DNA of 64,000 bases from Polaromonas sp. JS666 (GCF_000013865.1 NC_007949.1:248001-312000), one strand, 5' to 3'. Counted from the stretch's first letter, positions 27,397 to 35,754 are shown. The notes: generated by a model from the sequence alone, not told the origin. Made by a program: numbers and translations.

Positions 27397-27672
27397 TTAG
27401 TACACACAAAAATGGGGAATCTTGGTTCTTTTATTCATATCATCGATGGTACAGAATATGTTTACATTAACGCACAAATTTATAAGGTCAACATGGACTC
27501 CCGAGCATGATCGCTTACCGCGCTGGTGAGAGCTGGTCTGAACCGCCCGGCGCAAGCCATCCCGTAAGCCAGAACGCGAGCAAAACCCAAGCTGCAAAGC
27601 TGCTGGCCATATTCGTCGTTGATAGCAAAGACAAAGAACTGACTACGCCAGTCAAGTAGACACCGTCTTGGA
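27397..27672 (+). pseudogene. Internally deleted copy of the cupin gene and its promoter
   Basis: This segment repeats the promoter of the intact cupin gene (28216-28335) and, directly after 13 or so bases of coding sequence, its last third (27516-27672 matches 28601-28755 with few differences). About 265 bases of the middle are missing. The frame from ATG 27493 stops at once (TGA at 27508). It is a duplicated copy that suffered an internal deletion. Confidence 0.85.
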
Positions 27673-27764
27673 AAATCTCGCGAGAAGCCCATGAAAAATC
27701 GTCTGTAGAAAGAGCAAGCATCAGCTCCATCAGAGCAATAAATTTGAGGCGTGAGGAAAGCGAC

Positions 27765-28220
27765 ATGGAACAGTCCCCCCAGATCGGCGACAGGATCAAC
27801 GACAAATCAGCACCGCCCGATGAGAGCACGATCCGCGACTGGATGGGGCCGGAGGCGTTCGAGCATTGGACCGAGCTGCGGAGCTGGATCGAGGCATCCT
27901 ACCCGGGTGTTTTCGCGCCGGATTGGCTCTATGGTGGCAAGAAACGCGGTTGGTCTCTGCGTTATACGAAGACCAAGGCGTTGTGCACCTTAGTGCCGGC
28001 ATACAAGCTGTTTTCGGTTTTGGTCGTCTTGGGGGGAGCAGAGCGAGAGAAGTTTGAGCAGCGGCGCTATTTCTGGAGTCCGCAGTTGGTCAAGCTCTAC
28101 GATGAAACCCGAACCTACCATGATGGGAAGTGGCTGACAGTTGCGATCTCGTCCGCAGATCATCAGCATGAGGTGACCGAGCTTGTGAGTATGAAGCGTC
28201 CTCCACTTTCCGATTCTTAG
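27765..28220 (+). CDS. DUF3788-family protein
   Basis: A 151-residue protein of the DUF3788 type: it opens INDKSAPPDESTIRDWMGPE, then has WLYGGKKRGWSLRY near 68 and LCTLVPAYKLFSVLVVLGG near 85. GAGGAAAG lies 5 bases before the ATG. No function is known. The gene is inserted exactly between the two copies of the cupin promoter/gene, so it was carried into or trapped within the duplication. Confidence 0.8.
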   Translation: MEQSPQIGDRINDKSAPPDESTIRDWMGPEAFEHWTELRSWIEASYPGVFAPDWLYGGKKRGWSLRYTKTKALCTLVPAYKLFSVLVVLGGAEREKFEQRRYFWSPQLVKLYDETRTYHDGKWLTVAISSADHQHEVTELVSMKRPPLSDS

Positions 28221-28312
28221 TACACACAAAAATTGGGAATCTTGGTTCTTTTATTCATACCATCGATGGTACAGAATATTCGCACATTGACGCACAAAAT
28301 TCTAAGGTCGAC
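28213..28312 (+). promoter_or_regulatory. Cupin promoter region with palindrome TACCATCGATGGTA
   Basis: A perfect 14-base palindrome lies at 28258-28271. In the duplicated copy it is at 27438-27451 with one mismatch. Both lie about 45 bases before the cupin start and the upstream copy lies between the cupin fragment and the divergent MocR gene, so it is a candidate MocR operator. Confidence 0.5.
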
Positions 28313-28744
28313 ATGAGACATCCGAGCATGATCGTTCATTCGATTCTGATTGCGTTTTGCACGACAGTTGCAATCTTCGTCAGCACTGATGTTGCAGCGC
28401 ATGAGCCCAGCGAAATTGTGAAGCCGAATTTTGAACAAGCAATTCCCAATCTGCCGGGTAAATCACTCGTCGCTGTAGAAGTCGAGTATCCACCAGGCGC
28501 TGCCTCGTTACCCCACATGCACGCGAAGTCCGCTTTCATATACGCGTACGTGGTATCCGGCGCGATCGAATCAAAAGTCAACGATGGTGACGTGCGTGTG
28601 TACCGCGGTGGTGAGAGCTGGTCTGAACCGCCCGGCGCGAGCCATCCCATAAGCCGGAACGCGAGCAAAACCCAAGCAGCAAAGTTGTTGGCCATATTCG
28701 TCGTTGATAGCAACGACAAAGAACTGACCACGCTACCCAAGTAA
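28313..28744 (+). CDS. Secreted cupin-domain protein
   Basis: A 143-residue single-domain cupin with an N-terminal signal peptide (IVHSILIAFCTTVAIFVSTD, cleavage near VAAHE). The cupin motif 1 reads PHMHAKSAFIYAYVVSG, with two His; motif 2 has PPGASHPISRN. It likely resides in the periplasm and binds a metal. The gene is the intact copy of a duplication. Its regulator is probably the MocR protein encoded 900 bases upstream. Substrate unknown. Confidence 0.85.
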   Translation: MRHPSMIVHSILIAFCTTVAIFVSTDVAAHEPSEIVKPNFEQAIPNLPGKSLVAVEVEYPPGAASLPHMHAKSAFIYAYVVSGAIESKVNDGDVRVYRGGESWSEPPGASHPISRNASKTQAAKLLAIFVVDSNDKELTTLPK

Positions 28745-28977
28745 ACCCGATCTTGGAGCGCGAAAGGAGCATACAGGCCGTCGCAATGAGCCGATCTATT
28801 TATGCGCCGATGCACGCCTGCTGAAGCACTGTTGGCCGACTGCAAGAGACTTATTCATGCAGCATTCAACAGAAGCAGAGGAGAAACCGCCGACCAACAC
28901 CCCGAACAAACCCGAGTACGCGTAGTGCGAAAGCACTCCTATACATCAACCTAATCCTTCACCCCATAGGAATAACC

Positions 28978-29613
28978 GTGATCAACGGAACCACCAAGAC
29001 CAATCCCGTCATCGAATGTATTCTGAGCCGCACCGCTGCCAAGTATTACGACCCTGACGCTACCTTAAGCGATGAGCAAATCTATGAGCTCGTGCGAATC
29101 GGCACCACCGCACCAACATCCTTCCACTTGCAGAACTGGCGCTTCATCGCCGTGCGCACACGTGAAGCTAAGGCTCGACTGAGCCCAATTGCTTGGGGCC
29201 AACCTCCGATCACCGAAGCATCCGTTACCTTCATCATCTGCGGTCAGTTAGCCGATTCCAGCGTAATACCAGAGCGCCTGGCTCCATTGGTGAAAGCGGG
29301 CGTCATGCCAGCAACGATGGTGCCGGAGTGGGAGAACCCTGCACGCGGTCTTTACATGGAGCAGCCGCAGCGCCAGCGTGACGAGGCAATGCGCACCGGC
29401 ACATTTGGCGCGGCAGCGATGATCTATGCAGCCCGTTCGCTGGGCCTAGGTTCGACGCCAATGATCGGTTTCGATGCTGACGCGGTGCACCGCGAGTTCG
29501 GACTGACCAAGAACGAAGTGCCGGTCATGCTGTTGTCCATTGGGGCGGAGCGTGCGGGAAACTGGGCGCAGAAGCCACGCCGTCCGGTGACCGAGGTACT
29601 GAATTTCATCTGA
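28978..29613 (+). CDS. Nitroreductase-family flavoprotein
   Basis: A 211-residue FMN-dependent nitroreductase-like protein. The N-terminal SRTAAKYYDPDATLSDEQI and IGTTAPTSFHLQNWRFI are the FMN-phosphate-binding signature of the NfnB/YdjA group, and GLGSTPMIGFDADAV near 155 completes the flavin site. The predicted start is GTG 28978; GGAATAACC before it is a weak ribosome site. Followed by a Rho-independent terminator within a repeated 3' element. It belongs to a run of genes for reducing or conjugating electrophiles. Confidence 0.88.
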   Translation: MINGTTKTNPVIECILSRTAAKYYDPDATLSDEQIYELVRIGTTAPTSFHLQNWRFIAVRTREAKARLSPIAWGQPPITEASVTFIICGQLADSSVIPERLAPLVKAGVMPATMVPEWENPARGLYMEQPQRQRDEAMRTGTFGAAAMIYAARSLGLGSTPMIGFDADAVHREFGLTKNEVPVMLLSIGAERAGNWAQKPRRPVTEVLNFI

Positions 29614-29719
29614 ACTCTTTCCGGTCGCATCGCCTCCCGTGAGATCTAGGAGTGATGCAACGTAACACCAAAACCCGGAGGCACCCAGGAAGTAGTCTTG
29701 GAAACGCCTCCGGTTTTTT
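29611..29719 (+). repeat. Repeated 3' element, copy 1, with Rho-independent terminator
   Basis: Starting with the stop codon of the nitroreductase gene, this element shares TGAACTCT-TCCGGTCGCATC, GTGATGC, AACGTAAC and a terminal hairpin plus T-run with 31659-31777. The terminator stem is CCGGAGGC at 29675-29682 with GCCTCCGG at 29706-29713, followed by TTTTTT. An upstream hairpin pairs GCATC with GATGC. Confidence 0.7.
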
Positions 29720-29840
29720 AGTTTTCCAAACGAGCTAGCCGGTTACGTATCCGATCAGTTCGCGCACTGAGGCCCTGTGGTCGTACAACCGTTTTGCAAC
29801 CGCAATAAAACGTTTGAGCGTTTCAAGTTTCCGAGGTCCT

Positions 29841-30797
29841 ATGTCCCAAGTCGACTGGCTGAGCAGTCTCCTGCAAATTATTACCATCACTGGTCAGTTA
29901 GAGGCCCGCTGCGCCTACGGTGCGCCATGGCGTGTAGCCTGGGCTCAGTCTGCGGCGCACGAGATTCCCTACCACGTCGTTCTCAAGGGGCGAGCCATTA
30001 TTGAGGATCCGACGACGAGGATGATCAAGGAGTTAGTGGGCGGAGATATCGTGCTGTTGCCTCATGGATCTGCGCATGTGCTGCACGATGGCAGCGGACA
30101 TACGCCGGGTCGCATCTACAGTCGCCAAGGTTCTGCAGGATGGGTGCTCAGCGAGAATGATGGTCAGGGCGAGCATCTGGACATGTTGTGTGGGCGATTT
30201 TTCATCGGACCGCCACATGATCGGCTGATTCGCGACTATCTACCCTCGACTCTAATGGTGCGTGCCATAGACAGCGGTGGTGAAAAGGGTATCGGGTCTG
30301 CTTCGAGCCATCTGGCCAGTCTCGTGGGGTTGATGCGCACGGAGTCCTCCGGCGACAAACCGGGCGGAAGCGCCATCCTCAACGCGCTTAGCTCAGCTCT
30401 GTTCACACTGGCGCTCCGTGCGGCAAGCGAGTCCGAACAGGCCCCGGCTGGCTTGTTGGCGCTTGCAGGCCATTCACGACTGGCCCCAGCTATTTCAGCA
30501 ATGTTCACTGAGCCGGCGCGACCATGGAACCTGCCTGGCCTGGCCGACTTGTGCAGCATGTCACGTGCCACCTTCGTACGACACTTTCAGGACAAGCTGG
30601 GGCGCTCGGCCATCGAACTGCTGACCGATATCCGGATGAGCTTGGCCGCCAACGAGTTGAAGAAACCGGCGATGTCCACCGAAACTGTGGCCGACACAGT
30701 CGGGTATCGATCCGTAGCAGCCTTCCGGCGTGTGTTCACCGACAAGATGGGGATGACGCCGGGGCAATGGCGCCGTCTTGCGCACGAAGGTGGCTAA
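29841..30797 (+). CDS. AraC-family transcriptional regulator (cupin_6 type)
   Basis: A 318-residue AraC-type activator. The N-terminal two-thirds form a cupin_6 ligand-binding domain (IPYHVVLKGRAIIED, GGDIVLLPHGSAHVL). Residues about 215-315 are the double helix-turn-helix: LADLCSMSRATFVRHFQDKL and VADTVGYRSVAAFRRVFTDK, closing with MTPGQWRR. The ATG at 29841 is taken as start; the open frame begins with TTG 27 bases upstream. It stands before an AhpD-like gene and may control the redox cluster. A truncated copy of its 5' end lies at 35549. Confidence 0.9.
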   Translation: MSQVDWLSSLLQIITITGQLEARCAYGAPWRVAWAQSAAHEIPYHVVLKGRAIIEDPTTRMIKELVGGDIVLLPHGSAHVLHDGSGHTPGRIYSRQGSAGWVLSENDGQGEHLDMLCGRFFIGPPHDRLIRDYLPSTLMVRAIDSGGEKGIGSASSHLASLVGLMRTESSGDKPGGSAILNALSSALFTLALRAASESEQAPAGLLALAGHSRLAPAISAMFTEPARPWNLPGLADLCSMSRATFVRHFQDKLGRSAIELLTDIRMSLAANELKKPAMSTETVADTVGYRSVAAFRRVFTDKMGMTPGQWRRLAHEGG

Positions 30798-31112
30798 TGC
30801 GCTTCGCTTTCTGTATGCAGCGTGGATGAGGTGCTAGCTGTGCTTAATGTTGGTGTCACCCATTTCGCGGTTTGCGACATACGTAACGGTTGAGAACCGT
30901 GCCGCAAAAGTCGTTTTGCAGTGCCGTGCTGCAGTTGGGATGAATTGCCTCGTTGCTTTGAGACTCTCCGGCATTTTATTGAGCAAAGGTAGTCTCGAAA
31001 TTGATATCGGGTAAGCCTAAAGTGGAGGCTCCTAATCACGAGAGATGTCCCACATGGACTTCCCCCAATTAGTGAAACCAGTAACTTACTTAATTACTTA
31101 TCTACGGAGATT
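30798..31112. other. Intergenic region between araC-type and ahpD-type genes
   Basis: About 315 bases with no recognised gene. AT content rises toward 31075-31105 just before the AhpD-like start, where the promoter is expected. A ribosome site CGGAGATT precedes the ATG at 31113. Confidence 0.4.
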
Positions 31113-31661
31113 ATGATGACAAGAACTGCAGCTCTAAAGCCAGAACAGGTGCCGGCTGATTCGAAACCGACTCTCGATATGTTCACCAAGAACATCGGAT
31201 TCACCCCAAACATGATGGCGACTTTCGCGCAGAGCCCGATCGCGTTCAACGCATGGGCCACCTTGCTCGGCTCCTTGAGCAAGGCGCTCGACGTGAAAAC
31301 ACGTGACAGCATCGGCCTCGCTGTCTCCGAAGTGAATGGTTGCAACTACTGCCTGATGGTTCACAGCTATACGGCCGAGCATATGGCCAGGCTGCCGGCC
31401 GATGAAATCATTCTCGCTCGGAAGGGCCATGCCACCGACCCGAAACGAGATGCCGCCGTGCAGTTTGCGCGCAAAGTCATTGAGGCCCGCGGCCAGGTTA
31501 GCGACGCCGATCTGAAAATCGTCCGCGATGCTGGTTACACGGATGCGAACATCATGGAGATCGTCGCGCTGGTGGCCATGTACTCCCTGACTAATTTTAT
31601 CAATAACGTGTTCGATCCCGAGAAGGACTTCCCCGCCGTTACACCGGCTGGCGCGATCTGA
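31113..31661 (+). CDS. AhpD-like carboxymuconolactone decarboxylase-family protein, copy 1
   Basis: A 182-residue AhpD-like, peroxidase-related protein. The redox pair is in SEVNGCNYCLMVHSY near residue 76, the CxxCxxxH motif of the family. The protein is nearly collinear with the copy at 32579. Family members reduce peroxides or electrophile-oxidised thiols by disulfide exchange. The likely promoter lies in the preceding intergenic region. The gene ends within the second copy of a repeated terminator element. Confidence 0.88.
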   Translation: MMTRTAALKPEQVPADSKPTLDMFTKNIGFTPNMMATFAQSPIAFNAWATLLGSLSKALDVKTRDSIGLAVSEVNGCNYCLMVHSYTAEHMARLPADEIILARKGHATDPKRDAAVQFARKVIEARGQVSDADLKIVRDAGYTDANIMEIVALVAMYSLTNFINNVFDPEKDFPAVTPAGAI

Positions 31662-31777
31662 ACTCTATCCGGTCGCATCAACATCTCCGAGGGCCCTCGG
31701 AGGTTTCATGTGATGCGAACGTAACGCCAAACCCAGATACACCTCCGAAAGATTTTTGGGAACGCGTCTGGTTTTTT
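31659..31777 (+). repeat. Repeated 3' element, copy 2, with terminator
   Basis: Begins at the AhpD stop and matches the element at 29611. It includes a perfect 18-base palindrome CTCCGAGGGCCCTCGGAG at 31685-31702, nested between GCATCA and TGATGC, and a terminator stem CCAGA (31733-31737) with TCTGG (31767-31771) followed by T6. Confidence 0.68.
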
Positions 31778-31826
31778 CATATGTGCCGACGATAGATGAA
31801 GCGAACAATATTTTCAGGGATAACGC

Positions 31827-32536
31827 ATGAACAAGTCACAGAAGGTTGTTGTTGTCACCGGTGCGTCGCAAGGCATCGGAGCTAAAGTAGTACAGGCATT
31901 CCGAAAGCTCGATTACCGCATCGTCGCGACCTCACGTTCGATCAAACTGCCGGACGACGAGAATATCTTGAACATCGCCGGCGACATCGGCGACCCCACA
32001 ACCGCTCGACGTGTCATTTCCGAAGGCGTCGCACGATTTGGCCGGATTGATACGCTCGTGAACAACGCCGGCATCTACATCGGAAAGCCTTTCACCGAAC
32101 ACACGGCCGAAGACTACGTTGCCGTGATGAATGTGAACATGGCGGGCTTCTATCACATCACGCAACTCGCGAACCTGAGATGGAAAAAAGCTCGAGTGGC
32201 CACGTGGTGAGCGTCACGGCCAGCATCGACCAGGCTGCAATCAGTGGGGTCTACTCGGTCTTGGCGGCTCTGACGAAGGGCGGCGTCAACGCAGCCACGA
32301 AGTCACTGGCGATCGAGTACGCGAAGAAAGGCATTCGCGTGAATGCTGTCGCTCCGGGGAACATAAGGACGCCGATGCACGCGCCTGAAACTCACGAGGC
32401 GCTGGGAGCTTTCAACCCTATCGGACGCCTGGGTGAAATAAGCGATATCGCCGACGCCATCCTCTTTCTCGACTCTGCACCGTTCATCACTGGAGAAATC
32501 CTGCACGTCGATGGCGGGCAAAGTGCTGGCCGCTGA
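31827..32536 (+). pseudogene. Short-chain dehydrogenase/reductase gene with frameshift
   Basis: The N-terminal half (31827-32210) has the NAD(P) loop VVVTGASQGIGAK and NNAG in LVNNAGIYIGKP. The second half (from 32180, frame +1) continues SGHVVSVTAS to HVDGGQSAGR. The shift lies near 32175, where one base is out of register around ITQLA-N-L/EMEKSS. The usual catalytic Tyr-x3-Lys is not present: the segment reads GVYSVLAALTKGG. So the gene is broken and also belongs to an atypical SDR subgroup. A sequencing error cannot be excluded. Confidence 0.8.
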
Positions 32537-32578
32537 GATGCGCCATCAAATCAAACCAGTAACTTTAGGAAGACGACG

Positions 32579-33145
32579 ATGCCAAAAATTGCTGCTCTAA
32601 AGCCGGAACAGGTGCCGGCCGATTCGAAACCGACTCTCGATGCATTCAGCAAGAATCTCGGGTTCCCCCCAAATATGCTAGCGACTTTCGCGCAGAGCCC
32701 GATCGCGTTCAACGCATGGGCCACCTTCCGCAGCTCCTTGAACAAGGCGCTCGACATGAAGACGCGTGAAGCCATAAGTCTCATTGTTTCCGAGGTGAAT
32801 GACTGCAACTACTGCCTAGCGGTTCACACCTACGCAGCCAATATGGCCAAGATGCCGGCCGACGAAATCATCCTCGCCCGGGAGGGCCATGCCTCCGACC
32901 CGAAGCGCGACGCCGCCGTCCAGTTTGCGCGCAAAGTTATCGAGACGCGCGGCCAACTCAATGACGCCGATGTTAAAGACGTCCGCGATGCCGGCTATAC
33001 GAATGCGAACGTCATGGAGATTGTCGCGCCGGTGGCCATGTTCTCTCTGACAAACCTTTTCAATAACGTGTTTGATCCCGAGAAGGACTATCCACCCGTT
33101 CCGCCGGCTGGCTCGATGTCGAGAAGTTCAGGAGAAAGAAAGTGA
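32579..33145 (+). CDS. AhpD-like carboxymuconolactone decarboxylase-family protein, copy 2
   Basis: A 188-residue paralogue of the protein at 31113, with the same CxxC motif in SEVNDCNYCLAVHTY. The two share nearly all residues over the first 50 positions, so they arose by recent duplication. This copy ends in an altered tail (GSMSRSSGERK) and its stop overlaps the GST start by 4 bases (GTGA), which links it to the GST and azoreductase genes in one operon. It likely acts in peroxide or electrophile defence. Confidence 0.88.
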   Translation: MPKIAALKPEQVPADSKPTLDAFSKNLGFPPNMLATFAQSPIAFNAWATFRSSLNKALDMKTREAISLIVSEVNDCNYCLAVHTYAANMAKMPADEIILAREGHASDPKRDAAVQFARKVIETRGQLNDADVKDVRDAGYTNANVMEIVAPVAMFSLTNLFNNVFDPEKDYPPVPPAGSMSRSSGERK

Positions 33146-33840
33146 CACTCGATCATCCGATTTTCAAGCGGTGGCCGGCGCGGTACCCCGATCGGTTGCA
33201 ACTCTTTTCTCTTCCGACACCCAATGGGGTGAAGGTCGGCGTCATGCTTGAAGAAACGGGCCTCGCCTACGAGCCGCACCGGATCGACATCATGGCGAAC
33301 GAAAACCACGACCCGGCCTTTCTCGCGCTCAATCCCAACGGCAAGATCCCCGCAATCTATGACCCCGACGGGCCGAGCGGCGCGCCGCTCGCGCTGTTCG
33401 AATCGGGCGCGATCCTCCTCTATCTTGCCGACAAGACGGGGCGATTTATCTCGGCCGATCTGAACACCCGCTACGAAACGATCCAATGGGTGATGTGGCA
33501 GATGGGCGGAGTCGGGCCGATGTTCGGCCAGGTCGGCTTTTTCAACAAATTCGCCGGCAAAGCCTATGAGGACAAGCGCCCGCGCGACCGTTACGCAACC
33601 GAATCAGCGCGGCTGCTCGGCGTCCTCGACGACCGTCTCGCGGGCCGCGACTGGGTGATGGGGGCTGATTACAGCATCGCCGACATTTCGCTGCTCGGCT
33701 GGGTGCGCAATCTGATCGGGTTCTACGAAGCGCGCGAGCTCGTCGGCTTCGACCGCTTTCTTAATGTGCAGGCGTGGTTCAACCGTGGCCTCGCGCGTCC
33801 GGCGGTGCAGCGCGGGCTCGAAGTAACGGCAACTGACTGA
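33142..33840 (+). CDS. Glutathione S-transferase, YghU/YfcG-like
   Basis: A 232-residue GST. The thioredoxin-like domain has LFSLPTPNGVKVGVMLEETG near 20 (the TxNGxK signature of Nu-class GSTs), PNGKIPAI near 70 and ESGAILLYLADKTG near 94. The C-terminal helical domain has the cap motif GADYSIADISLLGWV near 175. Nu-class enzymes bind two GSH molecules and have disulfide reductase or peroxidase activity. Start is GTG 33142 overlapping the AhpD stop. Part of a redox operon. Confidence 0.9.
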   Translation: MTLDHPIFKRWPARYPDRLQLFSLPTPNGVKVGVMLEETGLAYEPHRIDIMANENHDPAFLALNPNGKIPAIYDPDGPSGAPLALFESGAILLYLADKTGRFISADLNTRYETIQWVMWQMGGVGPMFGQVGFFNKFAGKAYEDKRPRDRYATESARLLGVLDDRLAGRDWVMGADYSIADISLLGWVRNLIGFYEARELVGFDRFLNVQAWFNRGLARPAVQRGLEVTATD

Positions 33841-33852
33841 GGAGAATAAATT

Positions 33853-33903
33853 ATGAAAATAGTCATGATCGGCTTCGTAAAGCCATTGGGATTGTTCGCA
33901 TGA
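33853..33903 (+). CDS. 16-residue leader or relic reading frame before azoR
   Basis: ATG 33853 opens MKIVMIGFVKPLGLFA and stops at TGA 33901-33903, overlapping the azoreductase start (ATGA). GGAG at 33841-33844 with good spacing indicates that it is translated. It may couple translation of azoR to the upstream gene. Alternatively it is the first codons of a deleted NAD-binding protein. Too short for a family call. Confidence 0.4.
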   Translation: MKIVMIGFVKPLGLFA

Positions 33904-34523
33904 ACATCCTCCATATTGATTGCAGCCCGCGTCCAGAATCACACAGCCGCCAGCTTTCGGCGGCGATCGTCAAAAAGCTCCTTGAGGTTGCGCCCGGCGC
34001 GAGCATCAACCGACGAGACTTTGCGGCTGCCCCCCTGCCGCACGCTTCGCCCGACTACGCGACTACCCTGTCGTCGCCAGCTACCTTGGCGGCCCCATTG
34101 AAGGGCGCGCTGGAGCTTTCCGAGACGCTTATTCAGGAAGTCGAGGGGGCCGATGTAATTGTCATCGGAACGCCCATGAATAACTTAACCGTTCCCTCGG
34201 TCTTCAAGGCATGGATCGACCAAATCCTTCGTGCCGGTCGCACGTTCAAATCGACGCCAGCCGGGAAGGTGGGAATGCTCCGGGATCGTCCCGTGTTTAT
34301 CGGCATCGCTTCCGGTGGCGTCTTTACCGGCAACCGAGCCCACCAGCCCGATTTTCTCACGCCGTATTTGTCGGTGGTGCTGGGCAGCATTGGGCTGAAA
34401 ACCCTGCAATTCCTCTCCGTGCAGGCCACTGCGTTTCTCGACCGGGACCAAGCCACATTAGCCAGGGACAAAGCGCTTGCGGCGATCGACCTCACGGTCA
34501 TGGGAGAGGTTCCATGTCTATGA
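33900..34523 (+). CDS. azoR: FMN-dependent NADH:quinone/azo oxidoreductase
   Basis: A 207-residue flavodoxin-fold AzoR. MNILHIDCSPRPESHSRQLS holds the FMN-phosphate loop (SxRxxxSxS), TPMNNLTVPSVFKAWIDQIL around 97 is the classic PMYNF-like segment with a Met-Asn-Asn variant, and GGVFTG near 140 contacts the flavin. It reduces quinones and azo compounds by two electrons with NADH. Encoded between GST and PPOX-GNAT genes in the same direction, so it fits a quinone or electrophile detoxification operon. Confidence 0.93.
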   Translation: MNILHIDCSPRPESHSRQLSAAIVKKLLEVAPGASINRRDFAAAPLPHASPDYATTLSSPATLAAPLKGALELSETLIQEVEGADVIVIGTPMNNLTVPSVFKAWIDQILRAGRTFKSTPAGKVGMLRDRPVFIGIASGGVFTGNRAHQPDFLTPYLSVVLGSIGLKTLQFLSVQATAFLDRDQATLARDKALAAIDLTVMGEVPCL

Positions 34524-35527
34524 CTGAAATCACTGCCGACATGGAAGCGATTATCAAGCAGGCGATATTGTCGTTCGTAGCGACAGTCAACGAAGACGGA
34601 ACGCCCAATCTTTCGCCGAAGGCGTCTTTGACGGTCAGGAACGGCGTTCTCTACTTCGCCGATATCGCATCACCCTGGACGATACGGAACTTGAAGCGCA
34701 ATCCCGCCGTCGAAATTAACGTAGTCGATTTCTTCCAGAGGCGTGGTTATCGATTTAAGGGCCAAGCGTTGGTGCTGTCGCCCGGCGATGAGGAGTATCT
34801 GGTGATCGCCGACTGGGTTCGAGCGACGAACGGCCCAGAGTATCCCGTCGAACACGTCGTCAAAATCGAACCCACTTCGATCACCCCGTTGCTGTCGCCG
34901 GCCCATGTCTTTGCCGCCCCTCTTCGGAGTCAGGACGAGATCAGGAACACCTACCATCAAAAGTACGGTGTGAAACCCATCGGGGCAGAAGTGCAGGGTC
35001 CGGGAAACAACCGGCCACGTCCGCGCGCCCGTCCGCATGCAGCAGCGTGGCGGTCATCCGAATTTCAGGAGCATTCTGTGCAATCAGTCGAGATCAAAGC
35101 CATTGAAAACAGCGATTTTGATATTTGGTTTCCGCTGTGGAAAGACTATCAGCGATTCTACGAAGTGGATATCCCCGAGTCCGTGACGCTCAAAACCTGG
35201 GCGCGCTTCTTGGACCCGGTCGAGCCGATGCATGCAGCGCTTGCCATGGTGGGTGAACAAGCAGTGGGGCTGGTGCATTCGATCTATCATCGATCCGGCT
35301 GGACGACGAGCGACGATTGCTATCTTCAAGACCTGTTTGTCGCAGTCGATGGCCGTGGCAGCGGTGTCGGCCGCGCGCTGATCGAGCATGTCTATGCGGA
35401 TGCGAGAAGTCGCGGGACCTCCCGCGTGTACTGGCTGACGCACGAATCCAACCATAACGCCCGGCAGCTTTACGACCGCATCGCTGATCGCTCGGGTTTC
35501 ATCCACTACCGAAAACTACTTGCCTGA
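34514..35527 (+). CDS. Pyridoxamine-phosphate-oxidase-fold domain fused to a GNAT acetyltransferase
   Basis: One 337-residue frame with two unrelated domains. Residues 1-150 are a PPOX-like split barrel (ILSFVATVNEDGTPNLSPKA, ASPWTIRNLKRNPAVEINV). After a low-complexity linker (RPRPRARPHAAAW) a complete GNAT domain follows, with the acetyl-CoA loop LFVAVDGRGSGVGRALI near 277 and YWLTHESNHNARQLYD near 310. An in-frame GTG at 35078 with AGGAG before it marks the likely original GNAT start, so the fusion probably came from loss of the PPOX stop. Two proteins may still be made. It overlaps azoR by 10 bases. Confidence 0.85.
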   Translation: MSMTEITADMEAIIKQAILSFVATVNEDGTPNLSPKASLTVRNGVLYFADIASPWTIRNLKRNPAVEINVVDFFQRRGYRFKGQALVLSPGDEEYLVIADWVRATNGPEYPVEHVVKIEPTSITPLLSPAHVFAAPLRSQDEIRNTYHQKYGVKPIGAEVQGPGNNRPRPRARPHAAAWRSSEFQEHSVQSVEIKAIENSDFDIWFPLWKDYQRFYEVDIPESVTLKTWARFLDPVEPMHAALAMVGEQAVGLVHSIYHRSGWTTSDDCYLQDLFVAVDGRGSGVGRALIEHVYADARSRGTSRVYWLTHESNHNARQLYDRIADRSGFIHYRKLLA

Positions 35528-35548
35528 CACGCTGATTCCCCAGTTCCT

Positions 35549-35754
35549 GTGTCCCAAGTGACTGGTTGAGCCATCTCCTGAAAATGATCGCCATCATTGG
35601 CCGGCGCGCGGAGCCTGGGACCAAGTTGAAGTGGCGTGTTCTGCCAGATGGAAGAATCATCGTGCGTGCTAAGACCAAGTCGATACTGGACATGAAAGGA
35701 ATACTAAAGGCCCCTAACAGGAAGAAGGTTCGCATCGAGGATATGAGTCCTTAG
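35549..35754 (+). pseudogene. Chimeric relic: araC 5' end joined to an AbrB-type antitoxin 3' end
   Basis: Bases 35546-35607 repeat the first 60 bases of the AraC gene at 29838 (CTGTGTCCCAAGT versus CTATGTCCCAAGT) with one deletion that shifts the frame. At about 35607 the sequence switches to PGTKLKWRVLPDGRIIVRAK, TKSILDMKG and IEDM, the C-terminus of MazE/AbrB-type antitoxins. Neither part is functional. The relic records a second copy of the AraC gene and a lost toxin-antitoxin locus. Confidence 0.7.
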
